Assembly: GCA_963787375.1 (NCBI GenBank)
Contig: CAWBCR010000002.1
Coordinates: 62,001 to 126,000 of the forward strand
DNA from: CAWBCR01 sp963787375
Lineage (GTDB): Bacteria; Chloroflexota; Anaerolineae; Aggregatilineales; UBA3940
Reading direction: 5' to 3'
DNA length: 64,000 nt
In this document: one piece after another, positions 38,534-49,184 of the stretch
Numbering within the stretch: position 1 is the stretch's first letter
Layout: each line of letters starts with the position of its first letter
Position numbers and translations under genes: made by a program
Notes under the pieces: generated by a model
What the model saw: the letters and a program-made list of their open reading frames with translations, nothing else
What the model was told of the DNA's origin: nothing
Databases searched by the model: none

Positions 38534-39898
38534 ATGGCACCGCAAATCACCCCTGTGCTGCAAGATGTGCGCCAGCAGACCCTGCATCTGCTTGAAACCC
38601 ACGAGTTAGAAGCCCTCCGCCACTATTTAACGGACCAGCACCCCGCCGATATCGCCGACCTGCTTGAAACGCTTGACGACGAGCAGCGGATCGCAATTTT
38701 CAACCTGCTGCAATTCGACGTTGCCGCCGAGGTACTGGACGAAACCCGCACTGAAGTCACCCGCGACCTGATCGACGCCATCCCGGCGGAGAAAGCTGCT
38801 GACCTGCTCGAAGCGATGCCCTCCGACGACGCTGCCGAGCTGCTGTCGGAACTGCACGAGGACCGCGCCGGGAGCCTGCTGGGGCTGATGGAGCCCGACG
38901 ACGCCGCCGCCGTCCAGACGCTGCTGGCCTACCCGGAGGACACCGCAGGCCGCCTGATGATGACCCAGGTAGCGCGGCTAAAGGCCGCCTGGACCATCGA
39001 CCGGGCGCTGCAATACATGCGCAGCCTCGACCCCGATATGGAAACGCTGGCCTACCTGTACGTCGTCAACGGCGGCGATCAACTGGTGGGCGTCGTGCCG
39101 GTGTGGAACCTGCTGACCGCCCAGCCCGACAAACACATCAAGGATGTGATGGATCCCTCGGTCGTGTCGGTCAAGGTCGATACGGATCAGGAGGAGGTCG
39201 CACGGCTGGTGTCGCAGTACGACTTCTTCGCCATCCCGGTTGTCGACGCCGACGGGCGCTTCATGGGCATCATCACCCACGACGACGTGATCGACATCCT
39301 GCAGGACGAGTTCACCGAAGACGCGCAGCGCTTCGGCGGTTCGCAGCCGTTGGAGCAGGGCTACCTGAGCACCCCGGTGTGGATCGTGTGGCGCAAGCGG
39401 ATCGGCTGGCTGCTGGTACTGTTCCTGACGGAGATGATGACCGGCACCGTGCTGCGCTACTATCAGAATGAGCTGCAGGCGGTCGTCGCGCTGTCGTTCT
39501 TCATCCCGCTGCTGATCGGCACCGGCGGCAACGCCGGCTCGCAGACCACCAGCACCATCATCCGCGCGCTGGCGGTGGGCGAAGTGCGCTTCAAGGATAC
39601 ATGGCGGCTGCTGTGGCACGAGGCGCGCACGGGGCTGATGCTCGGCGCGCTGATGGGTCTCGTCGGGGTGGTGCGCGCCCTGATGTGGAACAGCCCGATG
39701 GCGCTGGCTATCACGGTCGGGGTGGCGCTGTTCACCATCGTGGTGTGGGCCAATATCATCGGCTCGATCCTGCCGCCGCTGGCCGACCACCTGCACATCG
39801 ACCCGACGGTGATCTCCGGCCCGGTGATGAGCACGTTGGTCGACGCGACAGGCCTGATGATCTACTTCACCGTCGCGCGGATCATCCTGCACCTGTAG
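38534..39898 (+). CDS. mgtE: Magnesium transporter MgtE
   Basis: 454 residues. N domain (DQHPADIADLLETLDDEQR; repeats of acidic helices), two CBS domains (about 135-255, VMDPSVVSVKVDTDQEEVARLVSQYDFFAIPVVDADGRFMGIITHDDVID), the connecting plug helix, and a five-helix membrane domain with IGTGGNAGSQTTSTIIRAL and the C-terminal GPVMSTLVDATGLMIYF lining the pore. MgtE is a Mg2+-gated channel that closes at high internal Mg2+. Good ribosome-binding site and ATG 38534. Confidence 0.95.
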   Translation: MAPQITPVLQDVRQQTLHLLETHELEALRHYLTDQHPADIADLLETLDDEQRIAIFNLLQFDVAAEVLDETRTEVTRDLIDAIPAEKAADLLEAMPSDDAAELLSELHEDRAGSLLGLMEPDDAAAVQTLLAYPEDTAGRLMMTQVARLKAAWTIDRALQYMRSLDPDMETLAYLYVVNGGDQLVGVVPVWNLLTAQPDKHIKDVMDPSVVSVKVDTDQEEVARLVSQYDFFAIPVVDADGRFMGIITHDDVIDILQDEFTEDAQRFGGSQPLEQGYLSTPVWIVWRKRIGWLLVLFLTEMMTGTVLRYYQNELQAVVALSFFIPLLIGTGGNAGSQTTSTIIRALAVGEVRFKDTWRLLWHEARTGLMLGALMGLVGVVRALMWNSPMALAITVGVALFTIVVWANIIGSILPPLADHLHIDPTVISGPVMSTLVDATGLMIYFTVARIILHL

Positions 39899-39920
39899 AC
39901 ATCAGATTGGCGGATCGAAA

Positions 39921-39959
39921 AGGGCGTTTCCCAGCCGAAGGAGCGCCCTTTTTGTTTTG
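39921..39959. terminator. Bidirectional terminator between mgtE and the RRM gene
   Basis: agggcg (39921-39926) pairs with cgccct (39944-39949); T-run on the plus side (TTTTTGTTTTG) and AAAA on the left side that gives a T-run for the converging minus-strand gene. Confidence 0.7.
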
Positions 39960-39971
39960 TTGGACTGCCGT

Positions 39972-40262
39972 CTACCACTCGCTCCGAGCAGCATTGTCCT
40001 GCTGACGGCTGTCGTTGCGAGGCCGTGCCAGCGCAACCTTGAGCGTGCGCCCGCCGAACTGCGTGCCGTTCATGCCGTTCAGCGCTGTGTTGGCCTCGTC
40101 AGATGAGCCCATTTCTACAAAGCCGAAGCCGCGCGAGCGACCCGTCTCACGGTCAATAATGATTGAGCTGCTGACGACCTGCCCGAACGCCTCGAACGCT
40201 ACGCGCATCTCATCTTCGGTCGTGGAGTAGGGCAGGTTGCCAACATACAATTTGGTGTCCAT
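39972..40262 (-). CDS. RRM-domain RNA-binding protein
   Basis: 96 residues forming one RNA recognition motif: RNP2 KLYVGNLPY and RNP1 RGFGFVEM with the aromatic residues in place, followed by a short Arg/Gln-rich tail. Such small RRM proteins are typical of cyanobacteria and Chloroflexota, where some are induced by cold. ATG 40262 with GAGG five bases upstream. A promoter about 240 bp upstream indicates a long leader, which fits cold-type regulation. Confidence 0.92.
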   Translation of the reverse strand: MDTKLYVGNLPYSTTEDEMRVAFEAFGQVVSSSIIIDRETGRSRGFGFVEMGSSDEANTALNGMNGTQFGGRTLKVALARPRNDSRQQDNAARSEW

Positions 40263-40651
40263 GTCCTCAGGAATACCTTTCCCATCACCTGCTGCGAACT
40301 ATCGTTGTTTGCGCTCGTCGAACGGGCGAGCACCGTCAGGTAACACTACGCCGGAGGAAAGTCCGAATTCTGCACTTCCGGCCTCACGCCTGTACTGACC
40401 CGGCAACTGGTTACCCCGTCTGCTGCCCGGTCGGTGACATTCGCCTCTGCTTCTTGGTCCGTTCCCCTGTCACTCTCCTGAACACTCCACAATACTTGAC
40501 CGTTTTTATCGTAACCGCTTGCGGCTGGTGTGTCAATGATCATGCGTCACATTTGTGCAGCCCACCGAATCAAAAACCTCACCCCCACGCCCCGGCAGAA
40601 TGCCCGCCAGAGCAGGGAGTGAGGCGCGATAGCCCGCGCAGGCGTCAGGCG
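40263..40651 (-). promoter_or_regulatory. Long leader of the RRM gene and rny downstream region
   Basis: The promoter is listed separately; the leader runs from about 40501 to 40263 on the minus strand with no gene inside. The remainder (40577-40625) holds a cctcaccccc-led palindromic element next to the rny stop. Confidence 0.5.
40508..40536 (-). promoter_or_regulatory. Promoter of the RRM gene
   Basis: Minus strand: perfect -35 TTGACA (plus 40531-40536), 17-bp spacer, -10 TACGAT (plus 40508-40513). Predicted mRNA leader about 240 nt. Confidence 0.65.
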
Positions 40652-42187
40652 CTACTTGGCGTAGTCGACTGCCCGCGTCTCGCGGATGACGGTCACCTTG
40701 ATCTGGCCGGGGTACTGCATCAACTCCTCGATCTGCTTGGCGATCTCCTTGCTAAGCTGGATCGCTGCCAGGTCGTCGATGTCCTCGGGCTTGACGATGA
40801 TGCGCACTTCGCGGCCCGCCTGAAGCGCATAGCTCTGGTTGACGCCCTCAAACGCGTTGGCGATCTCCTCCAGCGTGCGGACCCGCTTGAGGTAGTTCTC
40901 CAGGCTCTCGCGACGTGCGCCGGGCCGGGCCCCGCTGATCGCGTCGGCAGCCTCGACGATGATCGATTCGACGCTACCCTGCGCGACCTCATGGTGGTGC
41001 GACTCGATGCAGTTGACGACCACCTCCGGCACGCCGTAACGCCGGCAGAACTCCGCGCCGATGGTGGCGTGCGTGCCCTCGATCTCGTGGTCCATTGCCT
41101 TGCCGATGTCGTGCAGCAGCCCACCCATCTTGGCCACGTCGACGTTTGCGCCCAGCTCGGAGGCCAGCACACTCGACAGCCGGGCCGTCTCGACAGCATG
41201 GGCAAGCTGCTCCTGCCCGTAGCTGGTGCGGAACTTGAGCCGCCCCAGCATCTTGAGCACCTCGATGTGCAGGCCGGCGACGCCTGAATCGTAGGCAGCG
41301 CGCTCGCCTTCCTCACGGATGGCTGCTTCGACTTCCTTGTGCGTGTCTTCGATCAGCTTCTCGATACGGGCGGGGTGAATGCGCCCGTCGAGCACCAACT
41401 GGCTGAGCGCGCGCTTGGCAACCTCGCGCCGGATGGGGTCGAAGCTGCTGATGGTGACGGCTTCGGGCGTGTCGTCAACGACCACGTCGACTCCGGCGGC
41501 CTGCTCGAAGGCGCGGATGTTGCGCCCGTTGCGGCCAATGATGCGCCCTTTCATCTCGTCGTTGGGCAGCGGCACGACCGACACCGTCACGTCGGCGACG
41601 TAGTCGGAGGCGACGCGCTGAATGGCCATTGCGATCAGCTCGCGGGCGCGCGCATCGGCCTCGGTTTGCAGCTCGTCTTCGACCTCGCGGATCTTGCGCG
41701 CCATGTCGTTACGGGTCTCTTCCTCGACCATTGACAACAGGTGCTCGCGCGCTTCGTCACGAGACATCTCGGCCACACGCTCCAACGCAGCCAGCCGCTC
41801 AGTCTTGAGCGTCTCAAGCTCGTTTTGCTGCCGGTCGAGCGTGCTCTGCCGCTTGTTGAGCCGCTGCTCGCGCTCCTCCAGCTTCTCAAGACGCTGGTCG
41901 AGCTGTTCTCGCCGCGATTGCAGGCGATCATCCTCGCGGCGCAGGTCGGATCGGCGGCGATTGAACTCCTGCTCGGTTTCCTCACGCAGCTTGGCGGCCT
42001 CGTCGCGGACGGTGCGCAGCAGGTCCTGCGCTTCGTGCTCGGCTACGACGATGAGGTTCTGCAACTCCTGTTCGGCGGCGATACGCTTGTTGCGCTGGAT
42101 GCTCGTCTGCCAGAAGTAGACCAGCCCGCCACCGGCGGCCAGTCCGACAATGAGGGCGGCGATCCAGATGATCCAGTTTCCTTCCAT
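40652..42187 (-). CDS. rny: Ribonuclease Y
   Basis: About 511 residues from ATG 42187 (GGAGG nine bases upstream, inside the end of recX). One N-terminal membrane helix (WIIWIAALIVGLAAGGGLVYFW), a long charged coiled coil (residues about 30-190), a KH domain (DEMKGRIIGRNGRNIRAFEQAAGVDVVVDDTPEAV) and an HD domain (LLHDIGKAMD ... HHHEVAQ). RNase Y is a membrane-anchored endonuclease that starts mRNA decay. It is co-transcribed with recX. Confidence 0.96.
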   Translation of the reverse strand: MEGNWIIWIAALIVGLAAGGGLVYFWQTSIQRNKRIAAEQELQNLIVVAEHEAQDLLRTVRDEAAKLREETEQEFNRRRSDLRREDDRLQSRREQLDQRLEKLEEREQRLNKRQSTLDRQQNELETLKTERLAALERVAEMSRDEAREHLLSMVEEETRNDMARKIREVEDELQTEADARARELIAMAIQRVASDYVADVTVSVVPLPNDEMKGRIIGRNGRNIRAFEQAAGVDVVVDDTPEAVTISSFDPIRREVAKRALSQLVLDGRIHPARIEKLIEDTHKEVEAAIREEGERAAYDSGVAGLHIEVLKMLGRLKFRTSYGQEQLAHAVETARLSSVLASELGANVDVAKMGGLLHDIGKAMDHEIEGTHATIGAEFCRRYGVPEVVVNCIESHHHEVAQGSVESIIVEAADAISGARPGARRESLENYLKRVRTLEEIANAFEGVNQSYALQAGREVRIIVKPEDIDDLAAIQLSKEIAKQIEELMQYPGQIKVTVIRETRAVDYAK

Positions 42188-42191
42188 GTGT

Positions 42192-42857
42192 TCATGCCTC
42201 CAGGTCCATATCCTTGTTGTGTGGGGGTGCGTCGGTCTGGGTAGCGAGCTCCTGCCATGCGCGATCCAGCACATCGCGGACGGTGGCATAGGAGAACCCG
42301 CGCCGGGAGAGGTATCCGCCCAGGCGTTTCTTGAACGTTTCCTCGTCGGCCTGTGCGTAGCGGTGAACCCGGCTCAACGCGGCGCGGTAGGCAGCGTCTT
42401 CTTCGTCGAGGTCGCTCAGGGCGGCCTCAATTGCGCTGTCCGGGACGCCTTTCTGGCGCAGCTCATAGCGCAGTGCACGCTCGCTGCGCGGGCCGAACTG
42501 CTCGCGGTTGTCTACCCAGAAGCGGGCAAAGGCCTCGTCATCGAGCAGCCCGGCCCGCTCCAGTCGTTCGAGCACAGCCTCGATGGCTGTGTCGCTGTAT
42601 TTCTCTTTCAGGTTGCTGCGTACTTCGGCGACGCTGCGAGGGCGGTAAGACAGGTAGTGCAGCGCGCGCTCGTGCGCGACCTCGATCTCGTCGAGCGCCT
42701 TCAGGCGGGCGATCTCGCCGTCATCAAGCGGCTGGCCCTTGCGCAGTTTCAGCGCCTCAATCATCGCCAATCCGAACGCGAATTCGCCGTCAACAAACAC
42801 GTTGACGCGCTCCTTATTGCGTTTCTGAACAACCAGCGCCGTTATCTTTCCAGCCAT
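42192..42857 (-). CDS. recX: Regulatory protein RecX
   Basis: About 221 residues starting MAGKITALVVQKRNKERVNVFVDGEF at 42857; the longer frame runs back through the terminator hairpin and is rejected. Three-helix RecX repeats: ALHYLSYRPRSVAEVRSNLKEK..., LDDEAFARFWVDNREQFGPRSERALRYELRQKGV and KKRLGGYLSRRGFSYATVRDVL. RecX binds inside RecA filaments and limits their activity. recA lies upstream on the same strand, and a terminator between them lets recX be made at a lower level. The stop lies four bases before the rny start. Confidence 0.9.
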   Translation of the reverse strand: MAGKITALVVQKRNKERVNVFVDGEFAFGLAMIEALKLRKGQPLDDGEIARLKALDEIEVAHERALHYLSYRPRSVAEVRSNLKEKYSDTAIEAVLERLERAGLLDDEAFARFWVDNREQFGPRSERALRYELRQKGVPDSAIEAALSDLDEEDAAYRAALSRVHRYAQADEETFKKRLGGYLSRRGFSYATVRDVLDRAWQELATQTDAPPHNKDMDLEA

Positions 42858-42872
42858 CACTGCTTTCGATGT

Positions 42873-42911
42873 GATAAACAAACAGCAGCCGTGGCAAATC
42901 CACGGCTGCTG
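42873..42911 (-). terminator. Intrinsic terminator upstream of recX
   Basis: 12-bp perfect stem cagcagccgtgg/ccacggctgctg with a five-base loop, then TTTGTTTATC on the minus strand. Confidence 0.8.
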
Positions 42912-42986
42912 AGGCCCGCAATGCTCTTGCCTTCGCACAGATAACGACTGTGTGCAGATAGCCCTAACTCATCACGAGTCGGGCCG
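42873..42986 (-). ncRNA. Candidate structured RNA ending in a terminator, between recA and recX
   Basis: Minus strand: a -10 TACAAT (plus 42993-42998; weak -35) predicts a start near 42986. A closing stem starts at once (cgggcc at 42980-42985 with ggcccg at 42913-42918). It encloses two hairpins: gactc/gagtt-type (about 42966-42979) and gcaca/tgtgc (42935-42939 with 42951-42955). This three-way junction is followed by a 12-bp terminator hairpin (42883-42894 with 42900-42911) and a T-rich tail. It may be a small RNA or a terminated leader controlling read-through into recX, whose start is 16 bp further on. Confidence 0.5.
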
Positions 42987-43269
42987 CGACCGATTGTAAC
43001 ATCGTGTCGGCAGGCTGCCGGCGGTGTGGCGCTGCCAGAGCCTGGTCAAGGTTTACGGTTCGCGATTGTGTCACACCCCCGCCCACACAGCAGGCAGGGA
43101 GCTAAATGCCCGAAAGCCAGCAGAACTCAGCATGGCGCGTGGAGAACGCCGCACTTAAATCTATTGTGTGTTTGACCCAGAGCTTATTCGGTCAAACGCT
43201 TAAGGTCGACGCTCGTTCTGCCTTCAGTGCGCCATCTGGAGGCGCCGTTCGGGTATGCGACTGGTCCCT
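42987..43269. other. Non-coding stretch after recA
   Basis: About 280 bp with no supported gene. An 8-bp inverted repeat gtttgacc/ggtcaaac spans 43172-43199. Short frames here have no recognisable protein. Confidence 0.4.
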
Positions 43270-44325
43270 TTATTCTTCGTCGTCGAGTTCGGCAGAGTCC
43301 CCGTCGTCACCCGCCGTCGGATGGGCGGGTAGGGCACCCAGGCTATACGCCTCGCGGATGGCCTGTTCGAGCACCTGGCAGTAGTCGGGGTGCTCTTTCA
43401 GGAACTGCTTGGCGTTCTCACGTCCCTGGCCGAGAAGCTCGTCGTTGTAGCGATAGAACGCGCCGCGCTTCTCGATGAAACCCAGCTCGGTCGCGAGGTC
43501 GAGCAGGTCGCCCTCGTAGCTGATACCGGTGCCATACATGATATCGAACTCGGCTTCACGAAACGGAGCGGCCACCTTGTTCTTGGTGACGCGCACCCGC
43601 GTCCGGTTGCCCACGACTTCGCCACCGTCCTTCAGCGCCTGAATGCGCCGCACGTCCAGACGGACGCTGGCGTAGAATTTCAACGCCCGCCCGCCGCTGG
43701 TCGTTTCGGGGCTGCCAAACATCACGCCGATCTTCTCGCGTAGCTGGTTGGTGAAGATCATGGCCGTGTTGCTCTGCTTGATAGCGCCTGACAGCTTGCG
43801 CAGCGCCTGGCTCATGAGCCGTGCCTGCAAGCCGACGTGGCTATCGCCCATCTCACCTTCGATCTCGGCGCGGGGCACCAGCGCCGCGACCGAGTCCAGC
43901 ACGACGATATCCATCGCGCCAGAGCGGACGAGCGCCTCGGCGATCTCAAGCGCCTGCTCGCCCGTATCAGGCTGGCTGATGTACAGGTCGTCGACGTTCA
44001 CGCCGATATGCTCGGCGTAGACCGGGTCGAGCGCGTGCTCCATATCGACAAAGGCGCAAATGCCGCCCCGTCGTTGAGCCTGTGCGATCATGTGAAGGCA
44101 AAGGGTGGTCTTACCGGACGATTCTGGCCCGTAGATTTCGGTGACGCGCCCGCGCGGGATACCGCCGACGCCCAGCGCGATGTCGAGCGACAACGCCCCG
44201 GTTGGGATTGTGGCCACCTGCAAATGCGAGGCCTCGCCAAGGCGCATGATCGCGCCATCGCCGAAGCGCTTGGTCAGTTCCTTTAAGGTCTTGTCCAGTG
44301 CGGCCAGGCGGCCCTCATCCGGCAT
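43270..44325 (-). CDS. recA: Recombinase A
   Basis: 351 residues, all RecA hallmarks: Walker A GPESSGKTT, MAW motif, DNA-binding loops (GEMGDSHVGLQARLMSQALRKL; TNQLREKIGVMFGSPETTSGGRALKFYASVRLD) and an acidic C-terminal tail ending ELDDEE. RecA drives homologous recombination and SOS induction. The start is ATG 44325. Upstream lies a promoter with a LexA-like site. Confidence 0.97.
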   Translation of the reverse strand: MPDEGRLAALDKTLKELTKRFGDGAIMRLGEASHLQVATIPTGALSLDIALGVGGIPRGRVTEIYGPESSGKTTLCLHMIAQAQRRGGICAFVDMEHALDPVYAEHIGVNVDDLYISQPDTGEQALEIAEALVRSGAMDIVVLDSVAALVPRAEIEGEMGDSHVGLQARLMSQALRKLSGAIKQSNTAMIFTNQLREKIGVMFGSPETTSGGRALKFYASVRLDVRRIQALKDGGEVVGNRTRVRVTKNKVAAPFREAEFDIMYGTGISYEGDLLDLATELGFIEKRGAFYRYNDELLGQGRENAKQFLKEHPDYCQVLEQAIREAYSLGALPAHPTAGDDGDSAELDDEE

Positions 44326-44359
44326 TTACGGGCAACTCCTGTTGGTTCGCATAATGTCA

Positions 44360-44398
44360 GTACGAGCGTTCTATAACGTAAAGGTTAGTGTACAGCAA
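44360..44398 (-). promoter_or_regulatory. recA promoter with LexA-like operator
   Basis: Minus strand: -35 TTGCTG (plus 44393-44398), 17-bp spacer, -10 TATAGA (plus 44370-44375). Overlapping its downstream edge is GAACGCTCGTAC (plus 44360-44371), one base away from the Gram-positive-type SOS box GAAC-N4-GTTC. SOS control is therefore likely but unproven. Confidence 0.5.
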
Positions 44399-44458
44399 GG
44401 GGCACAAATGTGCAACAAAGACGCCGCTGCGAAGCGACCGTGCGCCGTGCGGGGCGGC

Positions 44459-46417
<1,959 letters not shown>

Positions 46418-46701
46418 GCCTGTGATGATCTGCGGGGCTGTTATGGCAGCCGCGGGAGCGCCGCCGACCTGCCAAGAATCATTGTAGCAGAGACCAGACA
46501 GCCGCGAAAGGCCTAATCTGCACGGGTTGGGATGACAATCGGCATGTTGCACAGCGCGCTCGGACCTGCATGTGCCGACCGGCAGAGCGGGGAGTGACCT
46601 TCTGCACTATTGAAGATGCTGCGCGCCGGGCAGAATAGGGAGGACTCAACCTGGAATTCAGCGGCAGGGCCCTGCGCCCTGCCGAGCCGTGGAGGGATAT
46701 C

Positions 46702-48027
46702 GTGACGATCAAACGCTTGGGCGCTGTGGCGCTCGTCGCAGCGCTGGTGCTGACGCTGACCCTGTTCGCCGCCGGTCCGGCCTCCGCCCAGACAGTGGAT
46801 CAACCGGTGGTATACGCCGTGTTGTTCTACTCGCCAGAATGCCCCCATTGCGAGGCGTTCCTGATGAACGACTGGCCGGTCATGCACGAAGAATTCGGCG
46901 ACCAGCTTGTGGTGCTGTTCGTCAACGTACTGACGCCGGGCGGGCAGCAGTTGGCGCGGGCGGCGTATCAGACCTACAACGTCCCGGCGGAACAGGCCGG
47001 CGTGCCGATGATGATCATCGGACAGAAGGTGCTGATCGGTGGGATTGACATCCCGCAGCAGGGGCCGCCGATTATCCGCGATGGGCTGGCTAATGGCGGT
47101 ATCGACCTGCCGCCGATCCCCGGCATGAAAGAAGCGTTCGACGCCGCTGTTGCGCAGGCGCAGACCGCCGCCGCCGCGACCGCCCAGGCGCAGGGCACGC
47201 AGTCGCCGGCGCCGACGGAGGTCGCGCAGGCCGCGCCGTCTGGGACAGGGATCGACACTGCCGGCGAGACGGGCCACGCCGCCGGGTGGCTGGCCGCCGA
47301 TCCGGTCGCCGGGGTGCTGGGGATGGTGGTGCTGCTGGGGCTGGCTGCCAGCCTGGTTGCCGTGCTGTGGGCCGGGGCGCGTGTCGACGCGACGTGGCTG
47401 GCAGGCGTGCCGGGCCGCAGCGCGACGCTGCTGGTGGGGCTGTTCGGGCTGGGGTTGTCAACGACGCTGGTCGTGCGGGCCGGCGGCGATACGCTGGCGC
47501 TGGTGCTGTCGGCGCTGGCGGCAGCGGCACTGGCAGCAGCTTCTGCCGTCATGCTGCTGGCGGTCGTGGAGAAGCGCCGAGCCGACTTGCCGGGCTGGCT
47601 GGTGCTGCTGGTCGTGCTGGGCGGGCTGGCGGCGGCGGTCTACCTGACGGTCGTCGAGACCGGGCAGCAGCAAGCCGCCTGCGGTGTGGTCGGCGATTGC
47701 AACGCCGTGCAGCAAAGCCCGTACGCCAGCCTGTTCGGCGTGCTGCCGATCGGGGTGCTGGGCGTCACCGGTTACGTGGCGATGGCGCTGGCATGGCTGG
47801 TCGCGGGGCTGTCGAATGGCCGCCTGGCCGACCTGGCGCGCGCGGCGCTGTTTGGCATGACCGTGTTTGGCGTGGCGTTCTCGATCTACCTGACCTGTCT
47901 AGAACTGTTCGTCATCGGCGCGGTGTGCGTCTGGTGCCTGACTTCGGCGCTGACGATGGCGCTGCTGCTATGGCTGACGGCTGCGCCGGGCTGGCAGGCG
48001 CTCCGCGCGATGCGCGGCGGCGTATAA
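46702..48027 (+). CDS. Thioredoxin-like / vitamin K epoxide reductase fusion membrane protein
   Basis: 441 residues from GTG 46702 (GGAGGG upstream). A signal peptide (to about residue 30) precedes an external thioredoxin-like domain with active-site CPHC (FYSPECPHCEAF, about residue 50). An Ala/Gln/Pro linker follows, then membrane segments with the VKOR pattern: ACGVVGDCNAVQQSPYASLFGVLPIGVLG (loop cysteines) and CVWC in the fourth helix. VKOR re-oxidises thiol oxidases with quinone, so the protein should form disulphides in exported proteins. VKOR-Trx fusions are known, but here Trx is at the N-terminus instead of the usual C-terminus. Confidence 0.85.
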   Translation: MTIKRLGAVALVAALVLTLTLFAAGPASAQTVDQPVVYAVLFYSPECPHCEAFLMNDWPVMHEEFGDQLVVLFVNVLTPGGQQLARAAYQTYNVPAEQAGVPMMIIGQKVLIGGIDIPQQGPPIIRDGLANGGIDLPPIPGMKEAFDAAVAQAQTAAAATAQAQGTQSPAPTEVAQAAPSGTGIDTAGETGHAAGWLAADPVAGVLGMVVLLGLAASLVAVLWAGARVDATWLAGVPGRSATLLVGLFGLGLSTTLVVRAGGDTLALVLSALAAAALAAASAVMLLAVVEKRRADLPGWLVLLVVLGGLAAAVYLTVVETGQQQAACGVVGDCNAVQQSPYASLFGVLPIGVLGVTGYVAMALAWLVAGLSNGRLADLARAALFGMTVFGVAFSIYLTCLELFVIGAVCVWCLTSALTMALLLWLTAAPGWQALRAMRGGV

Positions 48028-48030
48028 ACA

Positions 48031-48062
48031 AAAGAGGCCCCGCCAATCGGCAGGGCCTCTTT
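48031..48062. terminator. Bidirectional terminator between VKOR and sigma genes
   Basis: 10-bp stem aaagaggccc (48031-48040) with gggcctcttt (48053-48062), 12-base loop. The terminal A and T runs serve both converging genes. Confidence 0.8.
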
Positions 48063-48082
48063 ATCTGTGTCTAATCTGATAG

Positions 48083-49087
48083 TTACGGCGTCAGGAAGTC
48101 GCGCAGGACGGCCGCGAACTGCGGCTGGCGCAGCCGGCGGATAGCCTGGCGCTCAATCTGGCGGATGCGCTCGCGAGACAGGCCCATCACGTCGCCGACC
48201 TGCTCAAGCGTCTGCGGGATGCCGTTTTCCAGGCCGAAGCGGAGACGCAGAATTTGCGCTTCGCGCGGCATCAGCTCGTTGAGGATGTGGTCGAGCGTCT
48301 CCGTCAGGGCGATGGTGTGCATCGCCTCATCGGGCGTCTCCTGGTCCTCATCCTCAAGGAAGTCGCCGAACTCGCTGTCGTCGCCGACGGGCGTTTCGAG
48401 CGCAATCGTCTGCGGATTGGCTTCCAGCGTATCGCGCACCTCACTGGGCGACAGGTCCAGGTGCTCACCCAGCTCCTTGAAGGTGGGCTCGCGGCCCAAC
48501 TCCTGCCCGAGGATCTCGTTGGCGGTGTTGATCCGCCGCAGTTGGTCGGACAGGTGCAGGGGCAGGCGGATCGTGCGCGACTTCTGCGACAGCGCGCGCG
48601 TGATCGTCTGGCGGATCCACCAGCTTGCGTAGGTGCTGAAGCGGTTGCCCATCGAGTAGTCGAACTTGTCGACCGCGATCATAAGGCCGATGTTGCCTTC
48701 CTGGATCAGGTCCGACATGGGCAGGCCCTGGTTGCGATAGCGCTTGGCGATGCTGACTACCAGCCGTGTGTTGGCGCGGGCCATGTGCTCGCGCGCGGAC
48801 TGGCCGTCTGCCGCAGCTTCTTTCAGCCCGGCGACCTGTTCGCCGGTCAGTTCGTTGTGCCCGGCGAGATACTCCTCGGCTTCCTTACCGCGCAGGATGC
48901 GCTTGGCCAGCGACACCTCCTGCTCGGCAGTCAGCAGCGGCTCGGCGGCCATTTGCCGGAAATACAGGCTCACGGTGTCGTCCGCCGGGACATGGTCAAT
49001 ATTCTCAGGCACGACTTCGGCTTCGGTGAACACCTCTTCACCGTCTTCCCGAACTTCCAGTAACCTGTCCAATTCTGCGATACTCAT
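48083..49087 (-). CDS. RNA polymerase sigma-70 factor, primary/group 2 type
   Basis: 334 residues. Region 1.2 (DTVSLYFRQMAAEPLLTAEQEVSLAKRI), region 2 (NTRLVVSIAKRYRNQGLPMSDLIQEGNIGLMIAVDKFDYSMGNRFSTYASWWIRQTITRAL), region 3 and region 4 (GIPQTLEQVGDVMGLSRERIRQIERQAIRRLR) are complete. Region 1.1 is replaced by a short acidic stretch, so it could be either the housekeeping factor of a lineage with a short N-terminus or a group 2 factor. It recognises -35/-10 promoters of the TTGACA/TATAAT kind seen in this window. Confidence 0.9.
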   Translation of the reverse strand: MSIAELDRLLEVREDGEEVFTEAEVVPENIDHVPADDTVSLYFRQMAAEPLLTAEQEVSLAKRILRGKEAEEYLAGHNELTGEQVAGLKEAAADGQSAREHMARANTRLVVSIAKRYRNQGLPMSDLIQEGNIGLMIAVDKFDYSMGNRFSTYASWWIRQTITRALSQKSRTIRLPLHLSDQLRRINTANEILGQELGREPTFKELGEHLDLSPSEVRDTLEANPQTIALETPVGDDSEFGDFLEDEDQETPDEAMHTIALTETLDHILNELMPREAQILRLRFGLENGIPQTLEQVGDVMGLSRERIRQIERQAIRRLRQPQFAAVLRDFLTP

Positions 49088-49184
49088 CTACTCACACCTT
49101 CCGTGATCAACTCCCACCCAATCAAGTGGCCCAAACATACCCCTTGAGGCTCATTCAGGCGCGCTCACACACATCTTAGCATTA

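Noticed and set aside
40355..40400. The word gaggaaagtcc, as found at the start of RNase P RNA
   Set aside because: None of the later conserved blocks of RNase P RNA follow, and a promoter on the opposite strand explains the region as the RRM gene leader.
42858..42938. Longer N-terminus for RecX
   Set aside because: The extra codons consist of the terminator hairpin; the Met at 42857 begins the conserved protein.
43106..43384. Plus-strand frame of 92 residues near the recA 3' end
   Set aside because: It runs antisense into recA, is Ser/Ala-rich without a domain and lacks a ribosome-binding site.
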